Assembly (NCBI GenBank): GCA_947036475.1
Contig: CAMQRG010000140.1
Span: forward strand, 1-5,185
DNA: 5,185 nt
Direction of reading: 5' to 3'
From: an uncultured Clostridia bacterium
GTDB taxonomy: Bacteria; Bacillota; Clostridia; Lachnospirales; Anaerotignaceae
Below are positions 1 to 5,185 of this stretch, in pieces (positions within the stretch are counted from its first letter, which is position 1; each line of letters starts with the position of its first letter). Under the pieces are notes generated by a model. It was not told where the DNA came from. It made no database searches and saw only the letters and a program-made list of their open reading frames with translations. A program made the translations under genes and the position numbers.

Positions 1-2
1 AT

Positions 3-635
3 CATAAGCTGAACCGCGTTTCCGATATGCTCAAGGAATTTGAGCTTTCCAACGCACGAAATCAGGAGCGCTGGAAACAGAACCAGAAAAAAATGCTTAC
101 CAGCGGCGTTTCAAACCTCTATGCACTGGCGGCAATGACGCGGGATAAAGCGGGGACGGTTTCCGTTGTTGCCAAGGCAAACCGACAGATTTCTTCGCTG
201 AAAATGGCAGCGGCAGGGGCAAAGGGCGCGGAGGCAATGAAGGCCAATGCGGTTGTCAATTCCCTGCGTAAGCTCATTGCGAAATGCAACTCCAAAATGC
301 GAAAGATAGAAAAGGCGGAACAGGCAGAGGCGGATTATAAGCGCGCGCTGAAGCGGAAGTCAGCAAAAAAAGCGGAGGAATACCGGAAGGAAATGGCACG
401 ACGGCGGCGTATCCTTCGTTCCGAAAACGAGGGAATACGCAATATGGGAATGCTGGAGGATTGGAAAAACAGCAGTAACTTCAAGCTCATAGACGAAATG
501 GACCGTATGCAGACGGCTTATGATGCCTCGATTGGACAGGGAGCACCCCTGCCGGACGGCATTGGAGACGGTGCGACAATGGGCGGCGCACCGATAGATG
601 CTGGAATCGTTACCATGGAAACGATAGTGTTTTAA
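3..635 (+). CDS. Unrecognised basic coiled-coil protein, 3' part (5' end outside window)
   Basis: I do not recognise a family. The frame is open from the window edge to the TAA at 633-635. The first Met codon is at 27, but no Shine-Dalgarno sequence precedes it and eight sense codons lie upstream, so the true start is probably outside the window. The visible part is about 210 residues. It is soluble-looking, with no membrane segment. It is rich in Lys, Arg, Ala and Glu, including a central helical stretch of alternating Lys/Glu/Ala (about residues 85-135 counting from Met27) with an RRRR run, which suggests a long helix or coiled coil. The last 35 residues change character to a Gly/Ala/Pro/Asp-rich, probably disordered tail. 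A strong terminator follows directly, so this gene ends its own transcription unit and is not cotranscribed with the kinase operon. The coding assignment is fairly firm; the function is unknown. A nucleic-acid-binding or structural role would only be a guess from charge. Confidence 0.7.
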   Translation, partial: HKLNRVSDMLKEFELSNARNQERWKQNQKKMLTSGVSNLYALAAMTRDKAGTVSVVAKANRQISSLKMAAAGAKGAEAMKANAVVNSLRKLIAKCNSKMRKIEKAEQAEADYKRALKRKSAKKAEEYRKEMARRRRILRSENEGIRNMGMLEDWKNSSNFKLIDEMDRMQTAYDASIGQGAPLPDGIGDGATMGGAPIDAGIVTMETIVF

Positions 636-662
636 TCCAGACTGAAAAGTGTCTGAACCATG

Positions 663-727
663 GGCGTTGCCATAAGAAAAATTTGTTTTCTTATGGCAGA
701 ACGCCTTTTCGGGCATTTTTATTTTTT
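663..727 (+). terminator. Rho-independent terminator of the upstream gene
   Basis: A perfect 12-bp inverted repeat (669-680 with 686-697, arms GCCATAAGAAAA / TTTTCTTATGGC) closes a 5-nt loop. It is extended by a further 6 bp (663-668 with 700-705, GGCGTT / AACGCC) across a 2-nt bulge (698-699). T-rich sequence follows: TTTT at 706-709, then ATTTTTATTTTTTT to 728. It lies 28 nt after the stop codon at 635. The T tract is only downstream on the + strand, so it looks one-directional. It separates the upstream gene from the signalling operon. Confidence 0.9.
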
Positions 728-736
728 TGGGGAAAA

Positions 737-845
737 TGAAACAGGCGCGTTGCCGAAAGAAAGCCCCCGAAAGCCATATTAATCAGAACGGCAGGGGATA
801 CTGCGTCAGCGGGCGGATTCTGTTTCAGAGCATTATGATTGCTCT
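737..845 (+). other. Possible structured leader or small RNA region (unassigned)
   Basis: Sequence between the terminator and the operon promoter shows pairing potential but matches no riboswitch class I can name. TGAAACAG (737-744) is perfectly complementary to CTGTTTCA (820-827) and could close a domain of about 90 nt. Inside it, TGCCG (751-755) can pair with CGGCA (789-793), and CCCC (764-767) can pair with GGGG (794-797), which would cross the former stem like a pseudoknot. A separate 6-bp hairpin (AGAGCA 827-832 with TGCTCT 840-845) abuts the outer stem. The segment is clearly more GC-rich than the AT-rich flanks at 846-1000. I could not find a convincing promoter for it, and it lies upstream of the promoter at 931-959, so a transcript from that promoter would not include it. 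It may be a leader from another promoter, a small RNA, or chance pairing. Confidence 0.3.
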
Positions 846-866
846 ATATATTAAGGAAGGAAAAAT

Positions 867-998
867 ATTACCCAAAAACAGGTGGCTTTTCAGATAGTAT
901 TTTTAGAAAAACAAAATGTTTATGTGGCTGTTGACTTTATTGTGTTCCTGTTTTACAATAAAAATAATGGGGATTTGCAGATCTCTAAGAGAGAATAG
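867..998 (+). CDS. Possible 43-residue small ORF with ATT start
   Basis: This is an open frame of 43 codons ending at TAG 996-998. It has no ATG and no TTG near its beginning. The in-frame ATT at 867 lies 6 nt after a strong Shine-Dalgarno-like AAGGAAGG (853-860), and an in-frame TAA at 852-854 closes the frame just upstream. The predicted peptide begins (M)TQKQVAFQIVFLEKQ, has a hydrophobic centre (VYVAVDFIVFLFY) and ends in a charged GDLQISKRE. Its stop codon overlaps the AGGAGG of the next gene, a spacing typical of coupled genes. Against it: AUU initiation is rare (known best from infC), the sigma-A promoter at 931-959 sits inside it, and AT-rich promoter DNA can stay open by chance. GTG 882 is an alternative start but has no ribosome binding site. 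Treat this as a hypothesis. Confidence 0.25.
   Translation: MTQKQVAFQIVFLEKQNVYVAVDFIVFLFYNKNNGDLQISKRE
931..959 (+). promoter_or_regulatory. Sigma-A-type promoter of the kinase operon
   Basis: A -35 TTGACT (931-936) and a -10 TACAAT (954-959) are separated by exactly 17 nt. Each hexamer differs from consensus at one position. Transcription would begin near 966, giving a leader of about 45 nt before the ATG at 1010, with room for the ribosome binding site but not for a large riboswitch. No second promoter is evident inside the operon, where the genes overlap or lie 13 nt apart. Confidence 0.75.
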
Positions 999-1002
999 GA
1001 GG
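997..1002 (+). promoter_or_regulatory. Ribosome binding site of the receiver gene
   Basis: Perfect AGGAGG, 7 nt before the ATG at 1010. It fixes that start for the receiver gene and overlaps the stop codon of the possible small ORF. Confidence 0.85.
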
Positions 1003-1009
1003 CATCGAA

Positions 1010-1375
1010 ATGGCAAAACGTATTTTAGTGGTGGACGACGATACAATGAACCTGAAAAGAACGGAAATGATTCTTGGGAAGCAGTATGATGTGGTCCTTG
1101 TTGAATCTGGTGAAGCGGCACTGAGAAAGCTGAGAATAGAGAAAATAGACCTGATACTTCTGGATATTGCGATGCCGGAAATGGATGGAATTGAAACCTT
1201 TGAACGGATGAAAAGAGAATTTGACATCAAAATTCCTGTAATCTTCCTGACTGCATCGGGATATGAGGATGATGTGAGAACAGCGATAGAGCTGGGCGCA
1301 GTGAATTATCTGAAAAAGCCGTTTTTCCCGCAGGAGCTGCTGAAACGGGTTGCAAAGGAGTTTGAGAAGGAATGA
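1010..1375 (+). CDS. Stand-alone CheY-like response regulator receiver
   Basis: A 121-residue cytoplasmic protein that is just one receiver (REC) domain, with no DNA-binding or enzymatic output domain. The hallmarks are all present: the acidic pocket D9-D10-D11 after strand 1 (ILVVDDD), phosphoacceptor D52 (LILLDIAMPEMDG), the switch Thr T81 (FLTA), aromatic Y100, and the invariant Lys K103 in KKP. It should therefore accept a phosphoryl group from a His residue on a kinase or HPt domain. The start is set by AGGAGG 7 nt upstream. Its TGA overlaps the ATG of the hybrid kinase (ATGA), implying translational coupling and matched production. From the context I infer that it is the terminal or intermediate acceptor of the relay encoded downstream, taking phosphate from the HPt domain (H937) or from the second kinase. 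With no effector domain it probably acts by protein-protein contact, as CheY or Spo0F do, or as a phosphate sink. The family call is very sure; the partner is inferred. Confidence 0.95.
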   Translation: MAKRILVVDDDTMNLKRTEMILGKQYDVVLVESGEAALRKLRIEKIDLILLDIAMPEMDGIETFERMKREFDIKIPVIFLTASGYEDDVRTAIELGAVNYLKKPFFPQELLKRVAKEFEKE

Positions 1376-4350
1376 GGGAAGGGAAACAGACAAGTATTCA
1401 TCTTCTTCTGGCTACCATCGTTACGGTGGTTGGCACTATGCTTATTTTGATGACGCTCGTCATACCTTGGGAATTTTGGATGATTCCTATTATTTTAGTG
1501 GGGAATTCACTGGTGTGGTTTCTCCACATCGGGCGGCTGGGCTCAGAGCAGTTTTACCAAAACCTCTGCACAGGGCTCCTGATGGTTGGTTTTTTCTTTT
1601 TTGGGGTACATAGCAACAGTTTATTTGATATTCCTGCCGTTGCCTGTATGATGATTTTAGTTTTTTCAATGTTCGACAAAAAACGGCTGTTATTTATGAC
1701 GGCCGTTTTGTATGTAGTGGAACTGATGTATCACTGGCTGGTGCTGGGAACAATTACGCCGGATATGGAGGAGACGGAAGTCGTGCGCCTTGTGCTGGGC
1801 GCCTGTGTAACGGTGGGTGCGCTTTCCATTGCCAGATACCGTATCAACCGGCGGCTGGAAACACGTAAGGATTTTGATAAGACGCTCAGGGAACTGGAAA
1901 CGGCAGGGCGGCAGAATGCCGTTTTCCTCTCGAACGTATCCCACGAACTGCGTACGCCTATCAATATGGTTATCGGAATCAGCGAGGTTGTGCTGGAGAA
2001 GGAAAAGTCACCAGAGATCAAAAAGGATATGCTTTCTGTCCAGCTGGCAGGCAAGCGCATGTCTAGTCTGATTAACAACATGCTGGACTATACGGAGATT
2101 GTGGAGGGAACTTTGACACCTTCCATGCATGAATACATGATTACCTCCGTATTGAATGACGTTATTACAATGTCTGTGATGCAGGGCGGCAGCAACCCGC
2201 TGGAAATGGTGTTCGATATCGACCCGAAGGTTCCGGCGGTTATGATGGGGGACTCGGAGAAAATTACCCATGTGTTGAAAATCATTGTGGAAAATTCCAT
2301 AAAATTTACAGAGGAAGGCGGTATCAACGTCTGTGTTGGCTGCCGGAAGGAAAGTTATGGCGTCAATCTAACAATCGACATTTATGATACGGGTATTGGT
2401 ATGACCGATTCCCAGATGAACCAGATGTTTGATGATTTTTACCAGGCGGATACAGGCAGCAGCCGCTTTGCCAGCGGGCTTGGGCTTGGTATCCCCATTG
2501 CCAGAGGGCTTTTGCACGCTATGGGCGGCTTTATCCATTTTGAGAGCAAGGACATGCAGGGGCTTGAGGCGCATATTGCGATTCCGCAGGTGGTTGTGGA
2601 CGACAGCCCTGCGGTTTCCCTGGATAATCCGGAAAAGCTGTGCATTGCCTGCTATTTCCGTCCGGAACGCTTCAGCTGTGATGAAGTACGGGGATATTAT
2701 GACAAGCTGATTTATCATTTGGTAGATGGGCTTGGGATTGAAGGATATCAGGCGCATAATTTTGAAGGCCTGCTTAAGCTGCTGGATACACACCCCCTGA
2801 CCCATGTGTTTATTGCGCAGACGGAGTACGAGGGGAACATGGAGTATTATGAAAAACTTTCCAAAAAACTCCGTGTGGGCGTGATTGTGGACAGGGATTA
2901 CGAGCAGAAAAAGAACAGCAGGCTGTTGATTATTCGCAAGCCATTCTTTGCACTTTCCATTGCAAACCTTCTGAATGGCGAAATAGATGAAAATGATTTT
3001 GAGGAAGCGCAGGCGGCAGGACGCAAGCCATTCTCCTGTAAGGGTGTGCGCGTTCTGGCGGTAGATGATGAGGAAATGAACCTTGTCGTTGCCAAAGGAG
3101 TGCTGGGCAGCTATGGGATACAGGTGGATACCTGCCAGAGCGGTAAGGAGGCTCTGGAACGCTGCGGCAATACACCTTATCACATGATATTCCTGGACCA
3201 TATGATGCCGGGCTTTGACGGTGTGGAAACACTGCGGCGTATCCGAGAGATGAACGGCGGCATGTATGAGGATTTGCCGGTCGTCGCGCTGACGGCGAAT
3301 ACCATCAGCGGTGCGCGGGAAATGTTCCGCAACGAAGGCTTTACCGAATTTATACCGAAGCCTATCGAACGTGCTGTTTTGGAGCGTGTTCTGCGGAAAT
3401 CCCTGCCTGAAGAATGTATTGAATATAATCCTGCGCCTATGCCTGCGGAAAAAATGCGGCAGGGTACAGAGGAGGTAAAGGAAATACCGGAGATTCAGGA
3501 TGAACCGAAGCCTGTGGAAAGTCTGCCTGAAGCAGAAGAACCGGAGTTTGCAGAGATGACGCCGGAAGAACTTAAAGCAGGGCAGGAACTTGCCGAAATG
3601 CTTCTTGGCATGATAAATAAAGAACCGGAGTCCGAGGAAACGGAGGAGCCGGAAGAAATTCCGCCTGAGGAACCAGAAGCTGAACCGGAAGAAATTCCGC
3701 TTGAGGAACCAGAGGCTGAGCCGGAAGAAATTCAGTTTGAGGAACCTGAGGCTGAGCCAGAGGAAATTCAGTTTGAGGAACCTGAGGCTGAGCCAGAGGA
3801 AATTCCGCTTGAGGAACCAGAGGCTGAGCCGGAAGAAATTCAGTTTGAGGAACCTGAGGCTGAGCCAGAGGAAATCCAGCTTGAGGAACCTGAGGCTGAG
3901 CCTGAGGAAATTCAGTTTGAGGAACCTGAGCCGGAAGAAATTCAGCTTGAGGAACCTGAGCCGGAAGAAATCGAGTTGGAAGAAGAGGACGAATTTCCCC
4001 GTTTTGCGCCTCTGAAACAGGCAGGGCTGAATGTAAAGCTGGGTATGGACTACTGTTGCGGTGAGGAAGAATTTTATAAGGAAATGCTGGATACCTTCCA
4101 GAAGCACAGCCGAGAGAAGGAAGTCGAATTGCTGACCCTCTATAAAACGGGCAACTGGGAGGATTACATCATAAAAGTTCATGCGCTGAAAAGTACGTCT
4201 TTGACTATTGGCGCGGAGGGACTTTCGGAGCTGGCAAGGGCAATCGAACAGGCGGGGAAAGCTGGAAACATGGATTTTGTCCACCGGAATCATTTGAAGC
4301 TGCTGCTTCTGTATGAGGAAGTCTGCAAGAGCATTGCAAAACTGGAATAG
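1372..4350 (+). CDS. Membrane hybrid sensor histidine kinase with HisKA-HATPase-pseudoREC-REC-HPt
   Basis: A 992-residue inner-membrane kinase carrying a full His-Asp-His phosphorelay. Six hydrophobic segments lie at about 9-31, 35-54, 62-80, 84-101, 105-127 and 137-155. They have only short loops, so no large extracellular sensor domain is seen. A short coiled linker (160-183) leads to the HisKA H box (SNVSHELRTP, phosphorylated H191). The ATPase domain shows the N box ENSIKFT (N308), G1 box DTGIGM (339-344), F box (353-358) and G2 box GLGLGI (369-374). Residues 422-535 fold-match a receiver but lack its acidic pocket and phosphoacceptor (Q483 in the Asp position), while keeping K523-P524. 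A normal receiver follows at 558-678 (D565, D566, phosphoacceptor D609, T641, K663). Next comes a Glu/Pro linker (about 700-875) that includes ten tandem repeats, then an HPt domain (about 880-992) with H937 in VHALKSTS. The start ATG overlaps the previous stop, with AAGGAG at 1355-1360. The signal sensed is unknown. The architecture resembles ArcB/BarA-type kinases but with different sensor and linker parts. Confidence 0.95.
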   Translation: MREGKQTSIHLLLATIVTVVGTMLILMTLVIPWEFWMIPIILVGNSLVWFLHIGRLGSEQFYQNLCTGLLMVGFFFFGVHSNSLFDIPAVACMMILVFSMFDKKRLLFMTAVLYVVELMYHWLVLGTITPDMEETEVVRLVLGACVTVGALSIARYRINRRLETRKDFDKTLRELETAGRQNAVFLSNVSHELRTPINMVIGISEVVLEKEKSPEIKKDMLSVQLAGKRMSSLINNMLDYTEIVEGTLTPSMHEYMITSVLNDVITMSVMQGGSNPLEMVFDIDPKVPAVMMGDSEKITHVLKIIVENSIKFTEEGGINVCVGCRKESYGVNLTIDIYDTGIGMTDSQMNQMFDDFYQADTGSSRFASGLGLGIPIARGLLHAMGGFIHFESKDMQGLEAHIAIPQVVVDDSPAVSLDNPEKLCIACYFRPERFSCDEVRGYYDKLIYHLVDGLGIEGYQAHNFEGLLKLLDTHPLTHVFIAQTEYEGNMEYYEKLSKKLRVGVIVDRDYEQKKNSRLLIIRKPFFALSIANLLNGEIDENDFEEAQAAGRKPFSCKGVRVLAVDDEEMNLVVAKGVLGSYGIQVDTCQSGKEALERCGNTPYHMIFLDHMMPGFDGVETLRRIREMNGGMYEDLPVVALTANTISGAREMFRNEGFTEFIPKPIERAVLERVLRKSLPEECIEYNPAPMPAEKMRQGTEEVKEIPEIQDEPKPVESLPEAEEPEFAEMTPEELKAGQELAEMLLGMINKEPESEETEEPEEIPPEEPEAEPEEIPLEEPEAEPEEIQFEEPEAEPEEIQFEEPEAEPEEIPLEEPEAEPEEIQFEEPEAEPEEIQLEEPEAEPEEIQFEEPEPEEIQLEEPEPEEIELEEEDEFPRFAPLKQAGLNVKLGMDYCCGEEEFYKEMLDTFQKHSREKEVELLTLYKTGNWEDYIIKVHALKSTSLTIGAEGLSELARAIEQAGKAGNMDFVHRNHLKLLLLYEEVCKSIAKLE
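3646..3987 (+). repeat. In-frame tandem repeat coding a Glu/Pro linker (seven 36-bp and three 30-bp units)
   Basis: Ten tandem units code for residues 759-872 of the hybrid kinase. Seven are 12 residues long with the pattern EPEEI-xx-EEPEA, where xx is PP, PL, QF or QL. The last three are 10 residues long, having lost the EA pair, and the final one degenerates to EEIELEEE. At the DNA level units 3 and 6 are identical. The block 3691-3767 recurs exactly at 3799-3875, a 77-nt perfect match at an offset of 108 bp (three units), so a three-unit block was duplicated. Codon choices (CCG/CCA/CCT, GAA/GAG) vary between units, so the array is partly diverged. The product is very acidic and proline-spaced, probably an extended tether between receiver and HPt. 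All units are multiples of 3, so copy-number change would keep the frame. Confidence 0.95.
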
Positions 4351-4354
4351 GAGG
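4349..4354 (+). promoter_or_regulatory. Ribosome binding site selecting the GTG start of the second kinase
   Basis: Perfect AGGAGG overlapping the last two bases of the hybrid kinase stop codon (TAG 4348-4350). It lies 9 nt before GTG 4364. No ATG occurs in this frame until the codon after CGA near residue 20, so this site decides the non-ATG start. Confidence 0.8.
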
Positions 4355-4363
4355 AGCATTGGT

Positions 4364-5185
4364 GTGCTAAAGAAATGGCTGGAAATTATATTTGACCATA
4401 AAATTGGTCTGCGGGAACGAATGTTCCGCGTAGCGACAGGCACCTGTGTGCTTGCGTTGATTTTCATACTGTCTCTAGGCAGGACGTGGATCAACCTGCC
4501 GCTGCTGGTGGTGAGCCTGCTGGTGATTACGGCTGTTTCGCAGTTCAGCATTAAAAAAGGCTGCATCAACTGCGGGGCAACTATCATCACAATACTGCTG
4601 CTGCTGATTTTTCCTTTCAGCTTTTTTACGGCAGGCGGGTTTTACAGCGGCATGCCGGAGTGGTTCGTGTTGTGCTTTATCTATATCAGCATTACGTTGG
4701 TGGGAAAACGAAAGGCATTCTTTTTTGCACTCTGTACCGTAGAAACACTGCTTTGCTACTATATTGCCTTCGCCTTTCCGGAATTGGTTGTGCGGAATAC
4801 GCAGGAGCGTTCGTTTTTCGATTCCGCGGCGTCTGTTGTGCTGGTGGGCGTGCTGACGAGTGTCCTGCTGATGTTTCTGAATATGCTTTATGAGAAAGAA
4901 AATGAGCTTTCCAAACAGCAGAAAAAAGAAATTGAGGAGCTGAATAAGGCGGAAAATCATTTCTTTTCCAGCATGAGCCATGAAATCCGTACGCCGATTA
5001 ATACCATTATCGGTCTGAATGAGATTATACTGCGGGGGGATATCCCTGAAGATGTGGCAGAAAATGCCAGGAATATTCAGGGTGCGAGCAAAATGCTGCT
5101 TACCATCATCAATGACATTTTGGATTTATCTAAAATAAAGTCGAAAAAGATGGAAATTGTAAACGTTTCGTATGAAACGGGCGCG
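4364..5185 (+). CDS. Membrane sensor histidine kinase, N-terminal part (GTG start, runs off window)
   Basis: 274 codons are visible with no stop before the window edge. The GTG start follows AGGAGG by 9 nt and lies 13 nt after the hybrid kinase stop, so the gene is in the same operon. The N-terminus has a short amphipathic cytoplasmic lead (about 1-20), then six hydrophobic segments at about 22-39, 44-60, 71-92, 98-113, 117-140 and 154-176. A charged coiled-coil linker (about 177-197, rich in Glu, Lys and Gln) enters a HisKA domain with H box SSMSHEIRTPINTIIG (phosphorylated H206) and the second helix ending DILDLSKIKSKKMEI. The ATPase domain, and any receiver or HPt domain, lie beyond the window, so I cannot tell whether this kinase is also a hybrid. 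Its 6-TM plan, with a Lys/Arg cluster between TM4 and TM5 and a VE...Y pattern in TM5, parallels the preceding kinase and suggests paralogous sensor regions. It probably phosphorylates the receiver of this operon or feeds the hybrid relay. Confidence 0.9.
   Translation, partial: MLKKWLEIIFDHKIGLRERMFRVATGTCVLALIFILSLGRTWINLPLLVVSLLVITAVSQFSIKKGCINCGATIITILLLLIFPFSFFTAGGFYSGMPEWFVLCFIYISITLVGKRKAFFFALCTVETLLCYYIAFAFPELVVRNTQERSFFDSAASVVLVGVLTSVLLMFLNMLYEKENELSKQQKKEIEELNKAENHFFSSMSHEIRTPINTIIGLNEIILRGDIPEDVAENARNIQGASKMLLTIINDILDLSKIKSKKMEIVNVSYETGA

Noticed and set aside
360..716. Minus-strand ORF over the end of the first gene and the terminator
   Set aside because: It overlaps a better-supported plus-strand gene and runs through the terminator hairpin; no ribosome binding site or motif.
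737..845. c-di-GMP, cobalamin, TPP or glycine riboswitch
   Set aside because: None of the conserved core strings of those classes could be found, and the region lies upstream of the predicted operon start site.
845..852. TATATATT as a -10 element of an additional promoter
   Set aside because: No acceptable -35 hexamer at 16-18 nt upstream; AT-rich chance matches are expected here.
981..993. Short palindrome ATCTCTAAGAGAG before the receiver gene as an operator
   Set aside because: Arms are only 4-5 nt with almost no spacer; too weak to support a binding site.
3646..3987. Repeat array as a CRISPR
   Set aside because: Units are contiguous with no unique spacers, are in frame, and code for a Glu/Pro linker.
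3701..4015. Alternate-frame ORF over the repeat array coding RNxRLSxRKFSL-type repeats
   Set aside because: It is only the repeat DNA read in another frame; it has no ribosome binding site and lies wholly inside the kinase gene.
2368..4590. Very long open frame (740 codons) on the minus strand opposite the hybrid kinase
   Set aside because: It is a shadow: Glu/Pro/Leu codon bias and the repeat array keep the opposite frame free of stops. Its protein is low-complexity (Phe/Leu/Arg repeats) with no recognisable motif, whereas the plus frame contains complete kinase motifs.

Overview
The window looks like chromosomal DNA of a low-to-mid GC Gram-positive bacterium, most likely a gut-type Clostridia (Lachnospiraceae-like). 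This rests on strong AGGAGG ribosome binding sites, a textbook sigma-A promoter, a rho-independent terminator with a long U tract, and 6-TM histidine kinases with hybrid REC/HPt tails. The taxonomic call is inference from style, not from a marker gene.

Layout. (1) Positions 3-635 hold the 3' part of an unrecognised, strongly basic, helical/coiled-coil protein. It ends at a strong rho-independent terminator (663-727). (2) Positions 636-1009 have no confidently called gene. They hold the terminator, a region with base-pairing potential (737-845), a possible 43-codon small ORF that would start at ATT (867-998), and a near-consensus promoter (931-959). (3) Positions 1010-5185 are a tightly packed signalling operon. 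It encodes a stand-alone CheY-like receiver (1010-1375), a 992-residue membrane hybrid histidine kinase that overlaps it by 4 nt (1372-4350), and a second 6-TM histidine kinase that starts at GTG 13 nt later and runs off the window end (4364-5185).

How they may work together. The hybrid kinase has, in order, a 6-TM sensor region, HisKA (H191), HATPase, a degenerate receiver, an intact receiver (D609), a long acidic Glu/Pro repeat linker, and a C-terminal HPt domain (H937). This is a complete internal His-Asp-His phosphorelay that still needs a final Asp acceptor. The stand-alone receiver (D52), translationally coupled upstream, is the obvious candidate, but it has no output domain, so what it controls is not visible here. 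The second kinase has a similar N-terminal plan and may feed the same relay.

The most unusual items are the 10-unit Glu/Pro repeat linker with an internal 108-bp higher-order duplication, the degenerate receiver beside a functional one, and the leader region before the operon.
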